Below, in pieces: positions 1 to 6,519 of a stretch of 11,385 bases of DNA. The position numbers and the translations under genes are program-made. The notes beneath the pieces are model-generated. The model searched no databases, was not told the origin of the DNA, and saw only the letters and a list, made by a program, of their open reading frames with translations. Location: positions 1 to 11,385 of the forward strand of contig JALTMZ010000187.1 in assembly GCA_027001105.1 (NCBI GenBank). Reading direction: 5' to 3'. Source of the DNA: Thermococcus sp. (GTDB lineage: Archaea > Methanobacteriota_B > Thermococci > Thermococcales > Thermococcaceae). Position 1 is the stretch's first letter. Each line of letters starts with the position of its first letter.

Positions 1-971
1 GTCTCTCTTTTTTTCAGTATTTCAATTGTCTGATCAAAGCTTTTTGCTGCAGCGTATGATCCAAATATATGGAGTTCTTTCTGATTCATCAGGGTAAAAC
101 TAACTTTATCTGCAAAGGCATGAATGTTCTGCTGGCCAAAGAGGGACAACCTACCTCCGGGTCTTAATGCCCTAACAGCTTGCTCTATGACAACCGGAAC
201 TCCGCTTGCATCTATGGCAACATCAACCCCATATTTGGTGACTGAGTGGACAATCTCAACAACGTCTTCATTTATGGGATCAACAACCTTTGTTGCCCCA
301 AGCTTTCTGGCAATTTCTCTTCTCAAAGAACTTGGTTCGGAGACTATTATCTCATTGGCACCCGAAATTTGTGCGAGTTTAATAAAAAACGCTCCTATTG
401 GCCCAGCTCCGAATATCAGGATGTTCTCTCCTGGCTTTAAATTCACCTTTTCCCAGTTGTGAACTGCCGTTGTCAGAGGTTCAAATAACACTGCCTTGTC
501 AATATCCATGCCTCTTGGGAGCACATATACCTGCTTAGCCGGGACAACTGCATATTCCGCAAATCCTCCATTTCCGTATATTCCAAGAGTCGTCATTTCT
601 GGACACATGTTTGGATAGCCGTTTCTACAGAACCAGCATTTTCCGCACTTTATATTTGGATCAACCGCTACAAGGTCCCCTACATTAACGTTGTCAACTT
701 CACTTCCTATGTCCACAACCTCCCCAACGAACTCATGTCCAAGTATTGCTCCAGGAGTGGCAGTGTGTCCTGGGGGGACGCTTAGTATGTGCAGGTCAGT
801 TCCACAGATTCCTGCTGCTAAAACCCTCAAAAGGACAAGCTCTTCTTTTCTGACTTTTACAAATTCATTTGGTTTGTATTTTTTTGGAATAATTAGGTCT
901 TTACTCAAATCAGGCTTTGGAACATCCTCAATTACAAGCTTTCCTTCCCCTTTAAATACTGCAGCTTTCAC
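1..971 (-). CDS. Zn-dependent medium-chain alcohol/polyol dehydrogenase, partial; candidate inositol 2-dehydrogenase
   Basis: Last visible gene of the operon; its 3' end lies beyond the left edge, so 323 residues are seen. It is a medium-chain (sorbitol/threonine dehydrogenase-type) NAD(P)-dependent dehydrogenase. The catalytic zinc ligands are C56 (in GICGTD) and H79-E80 (in LGHEF). The structural zinc cysteines are C109, C112, C115 and C123. A GAGPIG nucleotide-binding loop follows. The second Rossmann strand ends in SEP, an acidic residue that usually favours NAD. Residues about 22-44 form an insertion not found in typical members. The GTG start at 971 is chosen because GGGGGTG lies 5 bases upstream; it is 11 bases after the aldolase stop. 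By elimination within the operon it may oxidise myo-inositol to scyllo-inosose, replacing the usual Gfo/Idh/MocA-type IolG. That role is inference; another polyol or sugar-acid substrate is possible. Confidence 0.9.
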   Translation of the reverse strand, partial: MKAAVFKGEGKLVIEDVPKPDLSKDLIIPKKYKPNEFVKVRKEELVLLRVLAAGICGTDLHILSVPPGHTATPGAILGHEFVGEVVDIGSEVDNVNVGDLVAVDPNIKCGKCWFCRNGYPNMCPEMTTLGIYGNGGFAEYAVVPAKQVYVLPRGMDIDKAVLFEPLTTAVHNWEKVNLKPGENILIFGAGPIGAFFIKLAQISGANEIIVSEPSSLRREIARKLGATKVVDPINEDVVEIVHSVTKYGVDVAIDASGVPVVIEQAVRALRPGGRLSLFGQQNIHAFADKVSFTLMNQKELHIFGSYAAAKSFDQTIEILKKRE

Positions 972-982
972 AACAACACCCC

Positions 983-1867
983 CTATATAACCCCAACAGC
1001 TTTCAGTTCCTCCCTTAAACATTGCAATTGATCTTTACTCAAAAAAACTAAAGGACTCCTCAAAACACCCATATCAATACCTCTAAGCTTTAAAGCTGCT
1101 TTGATACCTGAAAGATATGGGTATTTCTTCAATATCTGTCTTATAATCAAAATTCTATCCTGAATCTCTTTTGCCTTGGCTAAATTTCCTGCCCTAAACT
1201 CCTTGTATAACTTAATCACTATTTCAGGAAATGCATTTGCTATCGCTGAAACTGCACCATTCCCTCCCAACACCAAATGGGTGTATATCAATGCATCACT
1301 GCCACCCAGAAATACAAAATCTGGATTCTCCTTTTTTACAGTCATAATAGCATTATAAAACCATGTCACGTCTTTGGAGCTGTCTTTAATCCCAATTATG
1401 TTTCTCAATTTAGCAAGCTCACACAGCGTTTTTACATCAATTTTGTTTCCTGTTCTGCTGGGAATATAATAAATCAGAATTGGAAGATCAACTTCTTGAG
1501 AAACTTTGGCATAGTGCCTCAAGATACCCTCTCTTGACAATGGATAATAATAGGGGACTATCACATGGATTGCGTCAACTCCGATTCTCTCAGCCTCTTT
1601 ACTTAACTTTATGGTTTCCCTTGTGGTTATTGCTCCAGTTCCAGCTATAACAGGCACTTTTCCCTGCACGGCTTCCACGGCTATTTCCATGATCCTGATT
1701 TTCTCATCATTTTCAAGTGAGAACCCTTCTCCATTAGTTCCAAGAAGAAAAAGCCCGTTAACTTTTTTCTTAACCAAAAACTCCAAAAATGATGCAAACT
1801 TTTCTTCGTCAATGCTTTCATCTTCCTTAAAAGGTGTTACAACCGGGGGAAAAATTCCTTCAATCAT
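983..1867 (-). CDS. DapA-fold class I aldolase, probable 2-keto-3-deoxy-6-phosphohexonate aldolase
   Basis: A 294-residue member of the dihydrodipicolinate synthase/N-acetylneuraminate lyase family, which forms a Schiff base with pyruvate. Visible family residues are GTNGEG (43-48, pyruvate carboxylate binding), Y133 and K161 in GIKDSS (the Schiff-base lysine). R138, in the PSRTG segment, matches the position that binds substrate carboxylate in true DHDPS. The ATG at 1867 is preferred over an in-frame start at 1891 because GAGGTGA ends 5 bases before it. The stop codon of the kinase lies inside that ribosome binding site, so the two are likely translationally coupled. Downstream of a 2-keto-3-deoxy acid kinase, the expected reaction is cleavage of a 6-phospho-2-keto-3-deoxyhexonate to pyruvate and glyceraldehyde-3-phosphate. 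A role in lysine synthesis is unlikely here. The unphosphorylated substrate remains possible, as DapA-type KDG aldolases of Sulfolobales accept both. Confidence 0.92.
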   Translation of the reverse strand: MIEGIFPPVVTPFKEDESIDEEKFASFLEFLVKKKVNGLFLLGTNGEGFSLENDEKIRIMEIAVEAVQGKVPVIAGTGAITTRETIKLSKEAERIGVDAIHVIVPYYYPLSREGILRHYAKVSQEVDLPILIYYIPSRTGNKIDVKTLCELAKLRNIIGIKDSSKDVTWFYNAIMTVKKENPDFVFLGGSDALIYTHLVLGGNGAVSAIANAFPEIVIKLYKEFRAGNLAKAKEIQDRILIIRQILKKYPYLSGIKAALKLRGIDMGVLRSPLVFLSKDQLQCLREELKAVGVI

Positions 1868-1872
1868 CAAAA

Positions 1873-1879
1873 TCACCTC
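1873..1879 (-). promoter_or_regulatory. Ribosome binding site of the aldolase, containing the kinase stop codon
   Basis: GAGGTGA ends 5 bases before the aldolase ATG at 1867. Its last three bases are the TGA stop of the kinase, so a ribosome ending the kinase sits on the start signal of the aldolase. This points to coupled translation. Confidence 0.8.
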
Positions 1880-2832
1880 ATTATTTCGCAATACTCTCTG
1901 CCTTTAATGAGCCTTCTAACTTCGTCTCTAATTATATACACTGGATCACCGGGTATGGTATGTGCCAATGCTGCCATAGCAATCCCCCATTCTAATGCCT
2001 CTTTTACATCTTGCTTCTCCAAGTACCTATATACGAAGCCAGCATCAAATGCATCTCCAGCTCCTATCCTGTCAACAACTTCTATTGGATAAGGTTTAAC
2101 TCTGTAAATCCTTCCATCCTTAATTGCCATTGCTCCTTCAGAACCAAGGGTGAGCACAAGGACCTCAGGGCCATATCTTTGATACAGCTCTCGTACAATG
2201 TCCTCATAACTTCCCTCAGCAAGCAGAACACTCTTTGCATCTTCCTTTGTGACAATGAGTATGTCCACCCCTTTGAGAATCACGTCAAGAGCTTTGAACG
2301 CTTCTTCAGGAGACCACAACTTTGCCCTGTAATTAACATCAAACGAAACCTTCGTGCCAAATTCTTTTGCTTTTGTGATCCCCATTTTCACGGACTTTCT
2401 GCAACTTTCGCTCAGTGAAACGGTTATCCCAGTAGTGTGAAATACATCGTATTCAGCGAGCACATCCCAGTTTACTTCATGCGGCTGGATATTAGCAAAC
2501 GCTGAGTTCTTTCTGTCATAAATAACCTCAATCCCCCTTGGTTTTCTGCCAAATTCTATGAAGTACAATCCAACCCTGTATTCCTTTGTCCATATAACAT
2601 TTGATACGTCTACACCATGCTCCCTAATCCGGTTGACTATTAACCTCCCAAGAGGATTATCGGTGAGTTTACTTATCCACGCGGATCTTCCACCAAGCCT
2701 GGCAAAGGCTATCGCAAAATTCGATTCAGCCCCACCAATACTAACTTCGAACTCCTTCGCCTGTTCAATTCGTTCAAAATTCTTCGTTGAGAACCTAATC
2801 ATCGTTTCCCCAAAAGAAACTGCAGAAGGCAT
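1873..2832 (-). CDS. kdgK: PfkB-family 2-keto-3-deoxy-sugar-acid (KDG/KDGal) kinase
   Basis: A 319-residue ribokinase/PfkB-family sugar kinase. The N-terminal GGAESNFA segment (33-40) is the PfkB glycine motif. The C-terminal signature GAGDAF (257-262) holds the catalytic base D260. The DVNYRAKLW segment (165-173) and the YDRKNSAF segment (105-112) are typical of 2-keto-3-deoxygluconate kinases. The expected reaction is ATP-dependent phosphorylation of the C6 hydroxyl of a 2-keto-3-deoxyhexonate in the cytoplasm. The ATG at 2832 is chosen because GGGGTG lies 6 bases upstream. The GTG at 2841, inside that ribosome binding site, would also be in frame but is a poor choice. The gene lies 12 bases after the dehydratase large subunit and 5 before the aldolase. 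It is placed where a pathway would need it, between dehydratase and aldolase. The C4 stereochemistry of the substrate cannot be read from the sequence. Confidence 0.93.
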   Translation of the reverse strand: MPSAVSFGETMIRFSTKNFERIEQAKEFEVSIGGAESNFAIAFARLGGRSAWISKLTDNPLGRLIVNRIREHGVDVSNVIWTKEYRVGLYFIEFGRKPRGIEVIYDRKNSAFANIQPHEVNWDVLAEYDVFHTTGITVSLSESCRKSVKMGITKAKEFGTKVSFDVNYRAKLWSPEEAFKALDVILKGVDILIVTKEDAKSVLLAEGSYEDIVRELYQRYGPEVLVLTLGSEGAMAIKDGRIYRVKPYPIEVVDRIGAGDAFDAGFVYRYLEKQDVKEALEWGIAMAALAHTIPGDPVYIIRDEVRRLIKGREYCEIMR

Positions 2833-2838
2833 TTTAGA

Positions 2839-2844
2839 CACCCC
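2839..2844 (-). promoter_or_regulatory. Ribosome binding site of the sugar-acid kinase
   Basis: GGGGTG lies 6 bases before the ATG at 2832. It overlaps an in-frame GTG at 2841, which is therefore rejected as the start. Confidence 0.7.
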
Positions 2845-4029
2845 TTAAGCTATTATGCCAGTTAGTTCAATTGAAAACTCAATATGTTGGCTTTTCTCTG
2901 CTTTTGTCAGCTTCCCATTTGCAACACGTACTATTTCCTCCAGTATCATCTTCCCACCAATTTCAAGTATTTCGTCAAGAGAAGCATCCTTTGATATTAT
3001 CTCCTCAAAAAGAACGCTCAGGTCAACGTCTATTGCATCACGAAGCTTCCTCGCAGTAGTTGGATTCCCTGTTATTTTAATTACAGGTGAGACTGGAGAA
3101 CCAAGATAGGTTCCCAAACCCGTTGTAAAAAGTATTATATGACTCCCGGCACACATTAGTCCACTTACTGCTTTAACGTCATATCCAGGACCGTCCATAA
3201 AGTACAGACCTCTACCTTTTGGTTTTTCTCCGTAATCAAGGCACCCCTCCAATTGAGCATTTCCGGCCTTTTTTACTGCACCGAGAGATTTTTCCTCTAT
3301 GGTCGTTAGACCCCCCTTTATGTTTCCCATTGATGGCTGAGATCCTATCCAGTCAACCCCTCTTTTGTTAACATCCTCAACAGCTTTCTTTATTCTCCTA
3401 AGAAAATCTTCAGCAACCTCTTTACTTTTAGCCCTTCTTGCTAAGATTTGCTCGGCTCCAACAAGTTCAAGCCTCTCCGTAATTATGGCAGTTCCACCAT
3501 GCTCTATAAGAATGTCCACGGCTTTTCCAACAGAAGGGTTTGAGATTAAGCCAGAAGTGTAGTCAGATGCCCCGCACTTCAAGCCAATAACGAGCTCTTC
3601 AACTCCAGCAGTCTCTCTCCGCGGAGTTAGATTTTCCTTTGCTCTGTTTACAAGTTCAACACCTCTCTCCACTGTCTTATCCATGCCAAGTTCTTGGATC
3701 AACAACGATTCTGCATTTCTACCCCTCTTAGATATTTCATCAGCAAGTTGATGAGCATCGATGCCTTCACACCCGAGACCTACCACTAATGTCCATGCAA
3801 CGTTTGGGTGAGAGCCAACGTTAGCCATGCACCTCAAAAACCGCTTCCTATCTTCCCCAAACATCCCACAAGCGCCTTCTTCTTGAATTATCGGGATTGC
3901 TCCTGTTCTCCTCGCAATTTCCAGAGCTGCATGGTTTGCACATGCCACCGAGGAGAGAACTACGATGTGATTTCTTATCCCAAAGTCCCCATTCTCTCGC
4001 CTCCAGCCTTTTATCTCACCCAACTTCAT
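2845..4029 (-). CDS. UxaA-type hexonate dehydratase, large (C-terminal) subunit
   Basis: A 394-residue protein equal to the C-terminal catalytic part of altronate/galactarate dehydratases (UxaA/GarD family). Conserved blocks in order are GIRNHIVVLSSVACAN (17-32), GLGCEG (84-89), LKCGASD (150-156), GNIKGGLTTIEEKSLG (235-250), MDGPGYD (278-284) and FTTGLGT (301-307). These enzymes remove water across C2-C3 of a hexonate to give a 2-keto-3-deoxyhexonate and need a divalent metal. The ATG overlaps the stop of the small subunit as ATGA, a strong sign of coupled translation and subunit assembly. The family is broad: split members also include the sulfolactate sulfo-lyase SuyAB, and substrates range over altronate, galactarate and others. 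The neighbouring kinase and aldolase favour a six-carbon aldonate. Where altronate dehydratases usually read VPEMFGAE, this one reads LELVGAE (187-193), which may point to a different substrate. Confidence 0.92.
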   Translation of the reverse strand: MKLGEIKGWRRENGDFGIRNHIVVLSSVACANHAALEIARRTGAIPIIQEEGACGMFGEDRKRFLRCMANVGSHPNVAWTLVVGLGCEGIDAHQLADEISKRGRNAESLLIQELGMDKTVERGVELVNRAKENLTPRRETAGVEELVIGLKCGASDYTSGLISNPSVGKAVDILIEHGGTAIITERLELVGAEQILARRAKSKEVAEDFLRRIKKAVEDVNKRGVDWIGSQPSMGNIKGGLTTIEEKSLGAVKKAGNAQLEGCLDYGEKPKGRGLYFMDGPGYDVKAVSGLMCAGSHIILFTTGLGTYLGSPVSPVIKITGNPTTARKLRDAIDVDLSVLFEEIISKDASLDEILEIGGKMILEEIVRVANGKLTKAEKSQHIEFSIELTGIIA

Positions 4030-4295
4030 TTCATCGCCCCCTGATATCTGCTCCTGAGATTATGAATGTGTACATATTCACCAGCCTTTATGTTCCTCGT
4101 AGCGATTCCAATAATTTCCCCGTATTTAATGATGAAATCACCAGCATTTATGTCCCGAATAGCAAATTTGTGTCCTTGGGGGATGTCTTCAAGCAGAATT
4201 ATTTCTCTGCCCCCAACCACAACTTTTTCTCCCTTTTTCAATGGCACTATTGCAGTTGCAACATTATCCTTTCTGTTCATTATCACGAATTTCAT
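4026..4295 (-). CDS. UxaA-type hexonate dehydratase, small (SAF-domain) subunit
   Basis: An 89-residue SAF-domain protein matching the N-terminal part of altronate/galactarate dehydratases, encoded as a separate small subunit as is usual in archaea and many bacteria. Recognisable segments are DNVATA near residue 10, GHKFA near residue 41, a KYGEIIGIAT stretch near residues 57-66 and GEYVHIHNL near residues 71-79, close to the GEWVHTHNL end of UxaA N-terminal domains. It is expected to form a complex with the large subunit encoded next, whose start it overlaps by 4 bases. The ATG at 4295 is used; GAGGT lies 8 bases upstream. An ATG five codons later is possible but has no better ribosome binding site. 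It follows the upstream dehydrogenase after 16 bases. Confidence 0.9.
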   Translation of the reverse strand: MKFVIMNRKDNVATAIVPLKKGEKVVVGGREIILLEDIPQGHKFAIRDINAGDFIIKYGEIIGIATRNIKAGEYVHIHNLRSRYQGAMK

Positions 4296-4311
4296 GATAT
4301 ACTACCTCTGA

Positions 4312-5334
4312 TCACGGCTTTAGAATAACCCTTGGACTAAACCCGGTCTCAGCTTCTCTAATCGCCTTTTCCCAGTCTTCAAGCCTAAAAGGTTTGGATA
4401 TTAATGGTTTTGTTTTCACTTTTCCTTCCCTCATTAGATAAAGAATCTTTTCCCAAGATGTCCACGAAGAGGACAAATGGAAGATCACCTCCACTGCCTT
4501 AAAAACAATCATGTTCCACGGAACAGTTACACTACCCTTGGGGATTCCAAAGGCTATTATCCTTCCAAGATTTCTTGTTATTTGCAAAGCTTGGAGAACC
4601 GCTGGAGCAGCACCGCTTGCTTCAAAGGCGACATCAGCTCCTTTACCATTTGTTAAATACTTTACTTCTGAAACTGGATCTTCTTCGGCATACAATACAT
4701 GATCAGCCCCAAGCTTTTCAGCCAATTCCAACCTGTATTCATCCCTTTCAATCTTTGTGCCAACTATGGCAACTTCAGCTCCCGTTGCTTTAGCCACTTG
4801 GACAGCAAATAATCCAACAGCTCCAGGACCGAAAATAACTACAAATTCCCCAGGTTGCAGGTTTGCTCTCTCATTCAAAGCGTAAACAACGTCAGCCCCG
4901 ATCTCTGTAATGGCTGCTTCTTCAAAGCTCATGTTTTTTGGTATTCTGTGCAAACCGCTCACCGGGACCAAAATTTTTTCAGTGAATGCTCCATTCGCTT
5001 TTATGCCTATCACTTTTTTCTCTGGACAGTGTTGAGGATAGCCAGATTTGCACAGATAGCACTTTCCACAAGTGGAAAATGTCGTCTGGGAGGTAACCCT
5101 ATCACCCTTTTTCCACTCTCCCTTGTCCTCAGCGACAACTCCTGAGAACTCGTGACCCAGAATAATTGGAGGCTCATAAGGATGGCCTTTATCATGGATT
5201 ATCAGCAGATCAGAGGCGCATATTCCCGCAGCTTTTACATCAACAATTATATACCCTTCCCGGCTTTTGGGCTCTGGAACATCTCTAAGCTCAATATTCC
5301 AAGGGCCTTTGGCGTATTTAACAAGAGCCTTCAA
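4312..5334 (-). CDS. Zn-dependent medium-chain dehydrogenase, candidate 5-keto-hexonate reductase
   Basis: A 340-residue medium-chain dehydrogenase. Catalytic zinc ligands are C39 (GICASD) and H61-E62 (LGHEF). Structural zinc cysteines are C89, C92, C95 and C103. The nucleotide-binding loop is GPGAVG (169-174). The second Rossmann strand ends in IVGTKIERDE, so Gly-Thr replaces the usual acidic residue. That suggests NADP(H) or relaxed cofactor use, unlike the two other dehydrogenases of the operon. The start is a TTG at 5334, supported by GGGGGG 6 bases upstream; it lies 36 bases after the hydrolase stop and 16 before the dehydratase small subunit. Its place between ring-opening hydrolase and hexonate dehydratase, plus the cofactor hint, makes it my candidate for reducing 5-keto-L-gluconate to a hexonate. 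It could equally be an oxidising polyol dehydrogenase. Confidence 0.92.
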   Translation of the reverse strand: MKALVKYAKGPWNIELRDVPEPKSREGYIIVDVKAAGICASDLLIIHDKGHPYEPPIILGHEFSGVVAEDKGEWKKGDRVTSQTTFSTCGKCYLCKSGYPQHCPEKKVIGIKANGAFTEKILVPVSGLHRIPKNMSFEEAAITEIGADVVYALNERANLQPGEFVVIFGPGAVGLFAVQVAKATGAEVAIVGTKIERDEYRLELAEKLGADHVLYAEEDPVSEVKYLTNGKGADVAFEASGAAPAVLQALQITRNLGRIIAFGIPKGSVTVPWNMIVFKAVEVIFHLSSSWTSWEKILYLMREGKVKTKPLISKPFRLEDWEKAIREAETGFSPRVILKP

Positions 5335-5340
5335 TTCAGA

Positions 5341-5346
5341 CCCCCC
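5341..5346 (-). promoter_or_regulatory. Ribosome binding site supporting a TTG start
   Basis: GGGGGG lies 6 bases before the TTG at 5334. It is the only good support for the start of the middle dehydrogenase, whose N-terminus (MKALVKYAKG) begins at that TTG in typical family fashion. Confidence 0.65.
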
Positions 5347-5370
5347 AACGATATAGGTAAAAAACGAAGA

Positions 5371-6465
5371 TCAGCCCTTCCCTCCCAATCTCTTTACGAG
5401 CCCGTAAACGGGTTTCCATCCTTCATCTCCCGGAAGCTTGAGATAATCTTCCATCTCTTCTCTTGTTCTAAAGGTCACTTCTTCCACTGGCGGAACCTCT
5501 CCAGGTGGGAATTTCTCAAGAATTTGGTCAATCAGTAGCTCCAAGTATTTAAGTATAAATGCTATAGCTCGTTTTGCTTTTTTTGCATCAGCGAGCGTGG
5601 CTTTTCCAACAACTCCCTCAGGAGTATTTACTATCTCAATTGGAATATGACCCTCAGCACTGCTCCATCTCATTGGTCTCAGCAAGCCATCCACAGCTTT
5701 ATCAAAGTGACCATCCGGTAGATAAGCCCTTGGAGTAGTATCAACTGCTTTGTCCATATCAACCATCTCTTTTGGGAAGAGAAGCAGGGCTATTGACGTT
5801 TCAGCCTCATCCGCATGAACAAAGTCTGTTTCAAATTCTCCTCCTCTTTCTTTGGTTCGGAAGAATTTTCCTGCCGCCCTGTGCCAATCAAGAGCAATGT
5901 ATATCCCCGGCAGCTGATACTTTTTCATAAATTCCTGAATAGCAGATTCAAGAACCCAGAAGTGACCGTGATTGTTTATGAGTATCTGCTTTCTATAGCC
6001 GAGGTTCCAAAGTCCCAGCATGACATCAATTATATAATCCTTCAGGTGGTCCTCCTCAATTATCACTGTTCCAGGCATTCCGTAATGGTGCCAAGGATGG
6101 GAGCCATAGTTTATTGGCCAGGTTATTGCTACGGGTTTTCCTTTTTTCTTCATGTATCTCCTCACGGCTTCACTTATCTGGGTAACATAGAGGGTGTCTG
6201 TCCCCGAAGGTAAGTGGTTGCCGTGAAATTCCGTACTTCCAATAGGAATCAACACAACATCACACTGTCTGACTTCTTCAAAAACCCTGTATCCCGGGGT
6301 TGTTTGAATGTAAACACCGGGCTTAGCCAGTTCTGGCGGACTGGGAATTCCAAATTCCTCCAAAATTCTGTCTATTTCTTCTTCACTTGCAGTCCATATG
6401 TGTTTTTCCAGCCTTCCAACTGGAGTGTTCTCAAATGTTAAATCTTTTGGAATTTCGCGTGACAT
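5371..6465 (-). CDS. iolN: Creatininase-family hydrolase, probable 3-dehydro-scyllo-inosose hydrolase (IolN-like)
   Basis: A 364-residue member of the creatininase fold family. The metal-binding motif reads GSTEFHGNHLPSGTD (76-90), giving E79, H81 and D90 as likely ligands. H166 in NNHGHFW and E222 in the HADEAET segment (217-223) complete the usual two-metal site. About 65 residues precede the first core strand, much longer than in true creatininases. T. maritima IolN (TM0413), which hydrolyses the ring diketone made by IolM to 5-keto-L-gluconate, is from the same family, and here too the gene follows an IolM-like dehydrogenase. There is no sign of creatine metabolism, and the operon contains sugar-acid enzymes, so an amidohydrolase role is unlikely. 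The ATG at 6465 is chosen because a perfect GGAGGTG lies 5 bases upstream; the longer frame to 6501 lacks this. The IolN call rests on family and context. Confidence 0.88.
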   Translation of the reverse strand: MSREIPKDLTFENTPVGRLEKHIWTASEEEIDRILEEFGIPSPPELAKPGVYIQTTPGYRVFEEVRQCDVVLIPIGSTEFHGNHLPSGTDTLYVTQISEAVRRYMKKKGKPVAITWPINYGSHPWHHYGMPGTVIIEEDHLKDYIIDVMLGLWNLGYRKQILINNHGHFWVLESAIQEFMKKYQLPGIYIALDWHRAAGKFFRTKERGGEFETDFVHADEAETSIALLLFPKEMVDMDKAVDTTPRAYLPDGHFDKAVDGLLRPMRWSSAEGHIPIEIVNTPEGVVGKATLADAKKAKRAIAFILKYLELLIDQILEKFPPGEVPPVEEVTFRTREEMEDYLKLPGDEGWKPVYGLVKRLGGKG

Positions 6466-6519
6466 TTTTACACCTCCATTTAGCAAACATCTGAAGCTCA
6501 AAAAAGAATAAAAACGATG
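6466..6519 (-). other. 54-bp spacer between the IolM-like and IolN-like genes with an oligo-T tract
   Basis: This is the longest gap inside the operon. Read on the minus strand, positions 6514 to 6500 are T-rich: TTTTTATTCTTTTTT. Archaeal RNA polymerase can terminate at oligo-T tracts without a hairpin, so some transcripts may stop after the first gene. The gap ends with a strong GGAGGTG ribosome binding site for the hydrolase. No stem-loop stands out. Confidence 0.4.
6471..6477 (-). promoter_or_regulatory. Ribosome binding site of the IolN-like hydrolase
   Basis: GGAGGTG is a perfect match to the archaeal anti-Shine-Dalgarno complement and ends 5 bases before the ATG at 6465. It decides the start against an in-frame codon at 6501, which would place this site inside the coding sequence. 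Confidence 0.85.

Noticed and set aside
983-1867. Lysine-pathway dihydrodipicolinate synthase
   Set aside because: No lysine or diaminopimelate gene is nearby; the gene is coupled to a 2-keto-3-deoxy acid kinase and a hexonate dehydratase, and the GTTGE motif is altered.
2845-4295. Sulfolactate sulfo-lyase (SuyAB), which has the same split architecture
   Set aside because: The following kinase and aldolase fit a hexonate product, and no sulfonate or sulfite genes are visible. It cannot be fully excluded by sequence alone.
5371-6465. Creatinine amidohydrolase in creatine metabolism
   Set aside because: No creatinase or related gene is present, the protein is too long, and the operon is devoted to polyol and sugar-acid chemistry.
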